From: an uncultured beta proteobacterium
Lineage (GTDB): Bacteria > Pseudomonadota > Gammaproteobacteria > Burkholderiales > Burkholderiaceae_C
Length of the DNA: 6,086 nucleotides
NCBI GenBank assembly: GCA_903870955.1
Contig: CAIQEX010000526.1
Location: 1 to 6,086 of the forward strand
Direction of reading: 5' to 3'
A model generated the notes under the pieces. The model was not told the DNA's origin and did no database searches. It saw only the letters and a program-made list of their open reading frames with translations. Shown here in pieces: positions 1-5,358 of this stretch. The position numbers and the translations under genes are program-made. The first letter of the stretch is position 1. Every line of letters starts with the position of its first letter.

Positions 1-603
1 ATGCTGGGCAGGGCATTGATGCTGCATGGCGACCTGGCCGATGCGGCGCTGGTGCTGGACCAATCGGTGGCCTTGGCCAAGCAGCTGTGGACGGCCTTTC
101 TGCCCTGGCCACAGTCATTGCGGGCCGAGGTTGATATGCAACGCGGCGATATGGAATCTGCCGCCGAGCGGTTTGAACATGCGTTCGCATTGGGCTGCCA
201 ATTAGGTGACCCTTGCTGGGAAGGCATTGCCGGTCGGGGACGCGGTTGCATTGCCATCTCGCGTGGCGATACCGGCACTGCCATCGAGATTCTGCTGGAT
301 GCCATTGCCCGAAGCAGCCGCCTTCCAGACGGCTACCTGTGGGCCAAGGCCTATGCGTTGGAGGCCTTGTGCGGATTGGCGATTTCGGAAAAGTTGCCGG
401 AGGCCACGCTTTGGATCGACGACCTTCAAACCATTGCGGCACGCAGTGGTATGCGCGAGCTCACGGTTCGCGCGCTGATGCATCGGGCTGCACTCGGTGA
501 TGGGGCGAGTGGGCGCGCGGCGCGCCTGCTGGTCGACGAAATCGCCAGCCCGCGTTTACACGCCTTGATCAAGGAAGCCCCCGGATCCCAAGCGCAGACA
601 TGA
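1..603 (+). CDS. C-terminal part of a TPR-like helical regulator/ATPase protein (5' partial)
   Basis: The reading frame is open from the first base and ends with TGA at 601-603, giving 200 residues in the window. The ATG at base 1 is probably internal, because the protein begins in the middle of a helical repeat with no leader or ribosome site visible. The whole stretch is alanine- and leucine-rich paired helices typical of tetratricopeptide-like domains; examples are GRALMLHGDLADAALVLD near residue 3, a helix pair ending in FEHAFALGCQLGDPCW at about 58-73, and RGDTGTAIEILLDAIARSS at about 88-106. This style is known from the C-terminal halves of large MalT/LuxR-type or BTAD-type ATP-dependent transcriptional regulators, where the repeats sense a ligand or partner. 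No DNA-binding domain lies in the visible part, so the regulator assignment is inference. It converges on the cytochrome gene with only 9 bases between stop codons and no obvious terminator between them. Confidence 0.7.
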   Translation: MLGRALMLHGDLADAALVLDQSVALAKQLWTAFLPWPQSLRAEVDMQRGDMESAAERFEHAFALGCQLGDPCWEGIAGRGRGCIAISRGDTGTAIEILLDAIARSSRLPDGYLWAKAYALEALCGLAISEKLPEATLWIDDLQTIAARSGMRELTVRALMHRAALGDGASGRAARLLVDEIASPRLHALIKEAPGSQAQT

Positions 604-612
604 ATGGGTGTG

Positions 613-1197
613 CTAACGCAGGCTCACGATGTAATGCGCCAGGTTTTCCATGTCCGCTTCGCTCAGAGTTTGGGCCACACTGGTCATGTTCCCCGCATCG
701 TTGTTGCGCATGCGTGATTTGAAATTGCGCAATTGCTCCATGACGTAGTCGTATTGCTGGCCCGCCACACGGGGAATTTCGTTTTGTCCCTTGAATTCGC
801 CGAGGTGGCACATCGCACACAGCGTCTCGTCGGCTTTGGCTTTACCCAAAGTGATCTTGGCGGGATCAGGGACGAACGGATTGGCCTTGACGGGTTGCGC
901 CGCAAAGTAGTTGGCAATGTTGATCATGTCTTCGCGACTCAACATTTGCGACAGGGGCGACATGGTGTTGTTGTTTCTACGGCCTTCCTTGAAGTCCTTT
1001 AGTTGAATATATAAATAGCGCCAGCTCTGCCCCGCCAGGTTGGGGTAAATGGGCAACACCGCATTGCCATCGACCCCGTGGCACGAGGCACAAATCTGGG
1101 CCTTTTCTTTGCCTGCTTCAATATCCTGGGCTAGTGCTGTAGCGTTCAAAAATACTAAACCTGCAATCACTGCAAATAGGCGCGTCAATGTCTTCAT
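613..1197 (-). CDS. Secreted diheme cytochrome c, c4-type
   Basis: This 194-residue protein is a periplasmic electron carrier with two fused class I cytochrome c domains. A Sec signal peptide occupies residues 1-23 (MKTLTRLF start, hydrophobic core, cleavage after ALA). Heme 1 is bound by CASCH at 36-40, with M79 in NNNTMSPLS as likely axial ligand. Heme 2 is bound by CAMCH at 127-131, with M171 in AGNMTSVAQ as likely ligand. The repeated pattern of CxxCH, a PxLAGQ-like segment, the Met ligand and a C-terminal helix (INIANYFAAQ; NLAHYIVSL) matches the cytochrome c4 family, and the length is usual for it. It follows the PQQ dehydrogenase on the same strand, so it is a plausible electron acceptor from PQQ or a relay to a terminal oxidase. 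Its Shine-Dalgarno is weak (TTGGAT about 6 bases before ATG), and a strong terminator lies just upstream, so its expression is probably lower than that of the dehydrogenase. Confidence 0.93.
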   Translation of the reverse strand: MKTLTRLFAVIAGLVFLNATALAQDIEAGKEKAQICASCHGVDGNAVLPIYPNLAGQSWRYLYIQLKDFKEGRRNNNTMSPLSQMLSREDMINIANYFAAQPVKANPFVPDPAKITLGKAKADETLCAMCHLGEFKGQNEIPRVAGQQYDYVMEQLRNFKSRMRNNDAGNMTSVAQTLSEADMENLAHYIVSLR

Positions 1198-1215
1198 AGG
1201 GATCCAAAATCATGC

Positions 1216-1243
1216 AAAAAAACGGCCACCAGAGAGGTGGCCG
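1216..1243 (-). terminator. Intrinsic terminator after the PQQ dehydrogenase gene
   Basis: Read on the minus strand, this is a perfect 8-bp stem CGGCCACC/GGTGGCCG (bases 1243-1236 and 1230-1223) with a 5-base loop, immediately followed by seven T residues (1222-1216). This is the classical Rho-independent layout. It sits 50 bases after the dehydrogenase stop and only 18 bases before the cytochrome ATG. It either ends the dehydrogenase transcript or lets only part of it read through into the cytochrome gene. On the plus strand there is no T tract after the stem, so it should work in one direction only. Confidence 0.85.
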
Positions 1244-1265
1244 ATGTTGTATCACGAACCTTGAC

Positions 1266-1285
1266 GCCCTCGCTTTCGCGAGGGC
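1266..1285 (-). other. Perfect hairpin with GAAA tetraloop in the 3' untranslated region
   Basis: The arms GCCCTCGC (1266-1273) and GCGAGGGC (1278-1285) form a perfect 8-bp stem closed by four bases. On the minus-strand transcript the loop reads GAAA, a very stable GNRA tetraloop. It starts 8 bases after the dehydrogenase stop codon and has no T tract behind it, so it is not itself an intrinsic terminator. A role as a 3' stabiliser against exonucleases, working with the terminator 22 bases further on, is inference. Confidence 0.7.
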
Positions 1286-1293
1286 AATCCAGG

Positions 1294-3021
1294 TTACTCG
1301 CTCAGTGCGTAGACCACCATCGAGTTGCCACGACGGAAGTCAAGCTGGTTGTTGCCGCCGCAACCCATGGCGATATATTGGGTGCTGCCTACGCTGTAGG
1401 ACACCGGCATGGCATTGGCACCGGCACCGCAGTTATGTTCCCACAACAGTTTTCCGGACTTCGCATCCAGCGCGCGGAACAGGCCATTGCCTTCACCGTA
1501 AAACACCAGTCCACCAGCCGTGGCCAGGGCACCACCGATCAGAGGCTGCTCGGTATCAAACTTCCAGGCCACCTTGCCGGTGTTGTAGTCCACCGCAGAC
1601 AGTCGGCCCCATTGCTTCTCGTTTTCGATAACCTTGAAGGCACCACCCAACCAAAGCTTTCCGCCTGGATAGCTGGCTGTCTCCACATGGTAGGTCATGG
1701 GCTGATGCAGGTTGAGGGCATAGCTCAGGTGCAGATCCGGGTTGACTGCCATGGGCGACCATTCAACACCGCCATTGGCACCAGGCAACATGCGGGCACC
1801 GCTTGCGGTCGGCAGGACCCACATGTTTTCTTGCGGGATCATGGCTTCAGAGAAGCGAATCAGTTCGCCGGTTTCGCGGTTGTGCACATAGACATGACCC
1901 GTCTTGCCACCATGGATCACACCCGGAATGGTCTTGCCGGATTTGTCGGTGACGTCCACCAGAATCGGGGGGCTGACAGCATCCAGATCCCAGACATCGT
2001 GGGCGATGTACTGGAAGTGCCACTTGTAGGCGCCGCTGTTCAGGTCCACTGCAACGATGGAGTCTGTGTAGAGGTTGTCTCCGGGACGCTCTGCACCATA
2101 GAGGTCAGGTGAGGGGTTCCCGACCACGAAGAAAATCGTGTTGGTCTTCAGGTCCACCGCAGGGTTCATCCAGACACCACCACCCAGGGTTTGATAGAAG
2201 GAACTGTTGCGCGCCAGTTGGGCTTTTTCTGCGCCAATGTCACGGTGCATGTCACGACCGGTTGCGTCGTTGACAGCCCATACACCTTCGTGTCCTTTTT
2301 CAGGAATGGTGTTGAAGGTCCAGAGCAGTTTGCCGTCGTTTGCATCAAAGGCTTTGACAAATCCGCGAATGCCGTATTCACCACCATTGGTACCAATCAG
2401 CACCTTGCCGCCGACCACTGTGGGCGCCATGGTTTCGCTGTAACCCTTTTCAGGATCCGCAATTTCAATGTTCCACAGCACCTTGCCGCTCTTGGCATCC
2501 AACGCCACCAGACGTGCATCCAGCGTGCCCATAAATAACTTGCCGCCTTCAACCGCTACACCACGGTTGTTGGGGCCGCAGCAGAAGGTCGTGATCGGAC
2601 CCATCTTGTGTTTGTAATGCCAGAACTCTTTGCCGGTGACCGCATCCAGTGCGTACACATGGTTGTACGAGGTGGTCATATACATCACGCCGTCGACCAC
2701 GATCGGTGCGGTTTCCATAGACTCCAGCACTTCCGTCTGGAAGGTGAACTTGGGACGCAGATGCTTGACGTTGCCGGTGTTGATTTGCTTGCCGGGATAG
2801 TAGCGGGTCTGGTCGTAGTTGCCGTTGGTGTGCAGCCAGTTGGCGGACTGCGTACCGGCTTTGTCCAGATCGGACTGCGTCACGTTGATGCCTTTGGCCA
2901 GGGTGTTCGCGCCCGTGCCGGTGGATTGTTGTCCCTGAATTTCCTGCGCTGATGCGCTCCCTGCAAGTGCGCCCATCGCAATAGCGACGAGCGCTATTAT
3001 TTTTCTGCAATGTATATTCAT
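1294..3021 (-). CDS. Periplasmic PQQ-dependent alcohol dehydrogenase (methanol/ethanol family)
   Basis: This 575-residue quinoprotein would oxidise primary alcohols in the periplasm and pass electrons to a cytochrome c. The start at 3021 is chosen because GGAGA lies 7 bases upstream and it yields a clean signal peptide ([25 protein letters not shown], cleavage after residue 25); the frame stays open to 3198 without those features. The body is an eight-bladed beta-propeller with repeated tryptophan-docking segments such as [11 protein letters not shown] (124-134), [11 protein letters not shown] (173-183), [11 protein letters not shown] (224-234) and [11 protein letters not shown] (517-527). 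The vicinal cysteine pair C147-C148 ([10 protein letters not shown]) matches the strained disulfide over PQQ. Predicted metal and catalytic residues are E215 (GGEYGIRG), N302 (VVGNPSPDL), D345 (catalytic base) and D347 (HDVWDLD). There is no C-terminal heme domain, so it is a type I, cytochrome-coupled form. C531 and C554 are further cysteines of unknown role. The exact substrate cannot be told from sequence. The c-type cytochrome gene follows. Confidence 0.93.
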   Translation of the reverse strand: MNIHCRKIIALVAIAMGALAGSASAQEIQGQQSTGTGANTLAKGINVTQSDLDKAGTQSANWLHTNGNYDQTRYYPGKQINTGNVKHLRPKFTFQTEVLESMETAPIVVDGVMYMTTSYNHVYALDAVTGKEFWHYKHKMGPITTFCCGPNNRGVAVEGGKLFMGTLDARLVALDAKSGKVLWNIEIADPEKGYSETMAPTVVGGKVLIGTNGGEYGIRGFVKAFDANDGKLLWTFNTIPEKGHEGVWAVNDATGRDMHRDIGAEKAQLARNSSFYQTLGGGVWMNPAVDLKTNTIFFVVGNPSPDLYGAERPGDNLYTDSIVAVDLNSGAYKWHFQYIAHDVWDLDAVSPPILVDVTDKSGKTIPGVIHGGKTGHVYVHNRETGELIRFSEAMIPQENMWVLPTASGARMLPGANGGVEWSPMAVNPDLHLSYALNLHQPMTYHVETASYPGGKLWLGGAFKVIENEKQWGRLSAVDYNTGKVAWKFDTEQPLIGGALATAGGLVFYGEGNGLFRALDAKSGKLLWEHNCGAGANAMPVSYSVGSTQYIAMGCGGNNQLDFRRGNSMVVYALSE

Positions 3022-3236
3022 CGTTGCGTCTCCATTTATGTGATTACTAAGGTTTGCCGCAGGCGATCGTAGTTGCATTGCCGCAGGCAAGGTGCTTTTG
3101 TATTCCTGTAGCACTTTTGCCTGAATGGGGTTTACCCGAGGTGCTGATTCGTTGCGGGTTTTCAATCGATGAAAGTTCTTCAACTCGTGTTGCGACATGC
3201 GTTAGGCTTGGCGTTTTTATGTTTCGGGGACGCAAA
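3022..3236. promoter_or_regulatory. Divergent intergenic region between PQQ dehydrogenase and ankyrin genes
   Basis: This 215-bp region separates two divergent genes and must hold the promoters of both. Ribosome binding sites are clear at both ends: GGAGA 7 bases before the dehydrogenase ATG (minus strand) and GGGGAC before the ankyrin ATG at 3237. Two palindromes near the dehydrogenase end are listed separately. An imperfect inverted repeat (GGCAA..GTGC at 3086-3095 against GCAC..TTGCC at 3111-3121) overlaps one of them. I found no convincing -35/-10 pair on either strand, so promoter positions are not called. Confidence 0.6.
3054..3090 (-). promoter_or_regulatory. Two operator-like palindromes upstream of the PQQ dehydrogenase gene
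   Basis: Bases 3078-3090 read TTGCCGCAGGCAA, a perfect palindrome with 5-bp arms around a 3-base centre. Bases 3054-3066 repeat it with one arm change (TTGCCGCAGGCGA). The 11-base core TTGCCGCAGGC is identical in both, and the copies are 24 bases apart, a little over two helical turns, so dimers could bind on nearly the same face. The nearer copy ends 33 bases before the dehydrogenase ATG. A pair of spaced symmetric sites in a promoter region is what a dimeric regulator needs; the regulator itself is not identified here. Confidence 0.45.
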
Positions 3237-3887
3237 ATGAAGGTTCTATTTTCGCTATTCATAACGATGGCGTTGCTGCTGTGCAGCATTTCCGCCAAGG
3301 CGCAATTGGGTGCAGACCAGATCAACGCCAACGGCCAATATGTGCTGGCCGCAAAGGCTGGAAATGTCGCCCGTGTGACACAGCTACTCGCGCAAGGAGC
3401 GGCGGTCAATTCACGTGATCGCCTGGGCAACTCTCCGCTGAATATGGCAGCGACCAAAGGCAATCTGCCCCTCGTCGAAGTGCTGTTGGGCGCGGGCGCA
3501 GACCCCAATATCGCTAACATTTCTGAAGTGACTCCCTTGATGGGTGCCTGCTTCGCAGCCAATGCGGAAATCATCAAGAAATTGCTGGCTGCGGGGGCCA
3601 ACGTCAATGCGGTGGATCGTGTGAAAAAGACCGCAGCAACCTATGTCGCCGCCAATGGCTGCATTCCCTGTATGGCAGCTTTGTTTGCAGCCGGTGTTTC
3701 GGCCAACGTGGTGCTCGACAACGACCTTACTTTGTTGATGTGGGCTGCCGGCTCAGGGCAAGCGCAGATGGTGCGTTACCTGCTCGATCATGGTGCCGAC
3801 AAAAATAAAAAGGACAACCGGGGGCTCACCGCCCTGGCCATTGCAAAGGACACGAAAAATTCCGAAGTCGTGGCCACTCTGGAATAG
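3237..3887 (+). CDS. Secreted ankyrin-repeat protein
   Basis: This 216-residue protein is predicted to be periplasmic and to act by binding another protein. The start at 3237 is preferred because GGGGAC lies 6-7 bases upstream and the protein then opens with a Sec signal peptide (MKVLFSLFITMALLLCSISAKA, cleavage after residue 22 in AKA-Q). The rest is about five and a half ankyrin repeats: roughly 32-61, 64-96 (SPLNMAATKGNLPLVEVLLGAGADPN), 97-129 (TPLMGACFAANAEIIKKLLAAGANVN), 130-161, 163-194 (LLMWAAGSGQAQMVRYLLDHGADKN) and a short cap to 216. Repeat four is degenerate and carries C142-I-P-C145, a possible disulfide or redox pair in the oxidising periplasm. Its partner is unknown. It is divergent from the PQQ dehydrogenase, which is also periplasmic, so a shared promoter region and a related role are possible but unproven. 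A hairpin follows the stop. Confidence 0.9.
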   Translation: MKVLFSLFITMALLLCSISAKAQLGADQINANGQYVLAAKAGNVARVTQLLAQGAAVNSRDRLGNSPLNMAATKGNLPLVEVLLGAGADPNIANISEVTPLMGACFAANAEIIKKLLAAGANVNAVDRVKKTAATYVAANGCIPCMAALFAAGVSANVVLDNDLTLLMWAAGSGQAQMVRYLLDHGADKNKKDNRGLTALAIAKDTKNSEVVATLE

Positions 3888-3899
3888 TGGAAACTTCAT

Positions 3900-3927
3900 A
3901 AATAGGTGGCATGGATGCGGCCTATTT
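3900..3927 (+). terminator. Possible weak terminator after the ankyrin gene
   Basis: Twelve bases after the ankyrin stop, AAATAGG (3900-3906) pairs with CCTATTT (3921-3927). A T-G wobble and one mismatch then lead to two more G-C pairs around a 6-base loop. The downstream bases are only moderately T-rich (TGTCCTGTTT), so termination strength is doubtful. It is the only obvious hairpin between this gene and the methyltransferase. Confidence 0.35.
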
Positions 3928-3978
3928 GTCCTGTTTGAATTGGATTGAGTGGTCCAACGCGGGTAGTTAAAACTGCCA

Positions 3979-4008
3979 CGGACAAATTTTCACGCTTGTT
4001 TGTAAAAT
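3979..4008 (+). promoter_or_regulatory. Candidate sigma-70 promoter for the methyltransferase gene
   Basis: CGGACA (3979-3984) and TAAAAT (4003-4008) match the -35 and -10 consensus at 4 and 5 of 6 positions with an 18-base spacer. The start of transcription would fall near 4015, leaving a leader of about 44 bases before the ATG at 4059. The surrounding 3961-4045 stretch is AT-rich compared with the genes. A poorer alternative, TTGAGT (3945-3950) and TAAAAC (3968-3973), lies just upstream. Confidence 0.3.
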
Positions 4009-4058
4009 TTTTCCAAAGTAGTCCGGCTGAATTTACATGGAACAAAAAGGAGTGTTGC

Positions 4059-4847
4059 ATGGACCCTGAATACGATGATGCCGCGATCCGCTTTCTCGAA
4101 GTAATTTGGGGGCCGGGACACCTCTCACCCGGCGGTCCCGATGAGGTGGACCGGGTGCTTGCCGGATTGCAGATGGAAGGCAAGACCGCACTGGATATCG
4201 GCTGCGGCACCGGCGGCTACACCTTGCATGTGGCGCGTACGCTGCGCCTGGCGCATATCACCGGCTTTGATGTGGAAGAACCGGTCATCCAGGCAGCCCG
4301 CAAGCGCGTGCAGGCTGAGCACATGGAACATTGCGTCGCGTTTGTACAGGCACCGCCAGGACGCTTGCCATTTGCCGATGCCAGTTTTGATCTTGTGTTT
4401 TCCAAGGACGCGATGATCCATGTGAATGACAAAGACGCTCTGTTTGCCGAGGTGTTTCGGGTTTTGCGTCCCGGTGGTGTGTTTGCCGCATCTGACTGGC
4501 TGATCGGCCATGATGGCCCGCCTTCTGATGCGATGCGCGCCTATCTGGACGCCGAGGGCTTGAGCTTTGGTATGGCCTCCAGCCAACGCTATCTTGAAGC
4601 CATGGCCCAGGTCGGCTTTGTGGATGCGCAAACCACCAGCCGCAACGCCTGGTACCGCGAGCAGGCAAAAATTGAACTGGAGAAGCTGCGCGGAACACTG
4701 CATGCGGCCGCTGTGGCGGCTGTGGGTGAGGCCTATGTGGCCAAGAACATCCGTGCCTATGAGGCGATGTGTGTGGTGCTGGAGACAGGGGAGCATTGCC
4801 CGACCCATTTGCGCGCACGCAAACCCTCTGCAAACTCCCTGCAGTGA
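4059..4847 (+). CDS. Class I SAM-dependent methyltransferase, phosphoethanolamine/glycine-type N-methyltransferase-like
   Basis: This 262-residue cytoplasmic enzyme transfers a methyl group from S-adenosylmethionine. The start at 4059 is chosen for its GGAG 7 bases upstream; the open frame extends to 3945 but that part looks non-coding. The N-terminal segment [17 protein letters not shown] (10-26) resembles the (Y/W)G.G..SPGG region in front of the SAM fold of phosphoethanolamine and sarcosine/dimethylglycine N-methyltransferases. Motif I is [11 protein letters not shown] (44-54), the acidic residue that binds the SAM ribose is in GFDVEEP (69-75), and later motifs are [20 protein letters not shown] (103-122) and [17 protein letters not shown] (132-148). 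After the Rossmann core, residues 150-262 are mostly helical. The methyl acceptor (an amine, phospholipid head group precursor or small metabolite) cannot be decided. The stop codon overlaps a GTG start of a broken Nudix-type gene, which suggests the two were translationally coupled. Confidence 0.85.
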   Translation: MDPEYDDAAIRFLEVIWGPGHLSPGGPDEVDRVLAGLQMEGKTALDIGCGTGGYTLHVARTLRLAHITGFDVEEPVIQAARKRVQAEHMEHCVAFVQAPPGRLPFADASFDLVFSKDAMIHVNDKDALFAEVFRVLRPGGVFAASDWLIGHDGPPSDAMRAYLDAEGLSFGMASSQRYLEAMAQVGFVDAQTTSRNAWYREQAKIELEKLRGTLHAAAVAAVGEAYVAKNIRAYEAMCVVLETGEHCPTHLRARKPSANSLQ

Positions 4848-5074
4848 AAGCATCCCGTAACTTGGCAAGACCCCGCGATGCTGCCAGCCTGCTGATTTTC
4901 CGCAACGTTCACGGTGCCCCGGAAGTGCTGGTGGGCCGACGCCACAAGCAGGCCCGCTTTTTGCCAGACGTGTATGTGTTTCCTGGTGGCGCGCTGGATG
5001 CGATGGACTACCTTGGCCCGAACGTGGTGCTCGCAGATGCGGATGTGGCCTTGGGCGCTTGGGGCAAAAGCTGA
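4844..5074 (+). pseudogene. Truncated Nudix-family hydrolase, N-terminal fragment without the Nudix box
   Basis: From a GTG at 4844, overlapping the methyltransferase stop as GTGA, a frame of 76 codons runs to TGA at 5072-5074. The start SRNLARPRDAASLLIFRNVHG, followed by PEVLVGRRHKQARFLPDVYVFPGGALDAMD, is the N-terminal pattern of larger Nudix proteins, in which a strand with VLLxRR is followed by F.P..YVFPGG.(V/L)D. In the family this is followed by an insert and then the catalytic box GX5EX7REUXEEXGU. None of that is present: after about residue 70 (VALGAW) the frame ends. The metal-binding glutamates are missing, so hydrolase activity is not expected. The break coincides with the switch to an unrelated minus-strand gene, so truncation by rearrangement or by a sequence join fits better than a point mutation. 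The GTG start is inferred; no strong ribosome site is visible. Confidence 0.7.
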
Positions 5075-5340
5075 GACAACAGTTGCCGAGTCAGTTCTGG
5101 GTCTTTGAAAAGGGCTGAAAACATTTGATCAAAGACCACCAAGTCTTCTTGCCTGCTAACCAAACAAGCTTTCAATGCAGCTGATAAGTCGTCTTTTTTT
5201 TCGATGCCCACAAGCCCTGTGGCTTCAATGGCCAAGCTGATGCGCGATGCATCGATGGGCAAGCCCGCTCTCCTCAGTGCGCGCGCAAAACCCGTGATGT
5301 TGTCACTGAGTTTGCCGCTGCGTGCATCGCCCAAAAGCAT
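5008..5340 (-). pseudogene. Truncated CoxE-like VWA-domain protein, N-terminal fragment
   Basis: Starting at ATG 5340, with AAAGG about 10 bases upstream, the protein reads KLSDNITGFARALRRAGLPI (10-29), then IEKKDDLSAALKACLVSRQEDLVVFDQMFSALF (46-78) and KDPELTRQLLSQLLPQ (79-94). This is the characteristic helical N-terminus of CoxE-type proteins with a von Willebrand factor A domain, including the LVSR.ED...FD.(M/A)F signature. The family is normally several hundred residues long, with the metal-binding DxSxS site in the C-terminal half. Here only about 97 residues look genuine; the tail ATSASASTTFGPR is low-complexity antisense of the neighbouring gene. No VWA domain remains. It lies 18 bases downstream of a CoxD/MoxR-like ATPase gene on the same strand, the usual partner order. 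In carbon monoxide dehydrogenase loci such pairs mature the metal cofactor, but which enzyme is served here is unknown. Confidence 0.72.
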
Positions 5341-5358
5341 GTTCGACTTGCCTTTGAA

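Noticed and set aside
1237..2112. Long open frame on the plus strand opposite the PQQ dehydrogenase
   Set aside because: It is antisense to a strongly conserved enzyme and its translation shows no recognisable domain; open antisense frames are common in GC-rich genes.
3022..3198. N-terminal extension of the PQQ dehydrogenase to a start at 3198
   Set aside because: The extra 59 residues lie in front of a good signal peptide, have no ribosome site and would cover the operator-like repeats; the ATG at 3021 has GGAGA at proper distance.
3190..3220. Promoter TTGCGA (3190-3195) with TTTTAT (3215-3220) for the ankyrin gene
   Set aside because: The spacer is 19 bases, the -10 matches only 4 of 6, and transcription would start almost at the ribosome site.
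3054..3236. N-terminal extension of the ankyrin protein to a TTG at 3054
   Set aside because: It would bury the signal peptide behind 61 residues without family character, while ATG 3237 has a strong ribosome site.
3047..3607. Open frame on the minus strand across the divergent region and ankyrin gene
   Set aside because: Antisense to ankyrin repeats and composed of low-complexity Ala/Ser/Arg text; no family character.
3945..4058. N-terminal extension of the methyltransferase to 3945
   Set aside because: The segment is AT-rich, resembles promoter and leader DNA, and the ATG at 4059 has GGAG 7 bases upstream.
4125..4868. Long open frame on the minus strand opposite the methyltransferase
   Set aside because: Antisense to clear methyltransferase motifs, rich in His, Arg and Cys, with no domain.
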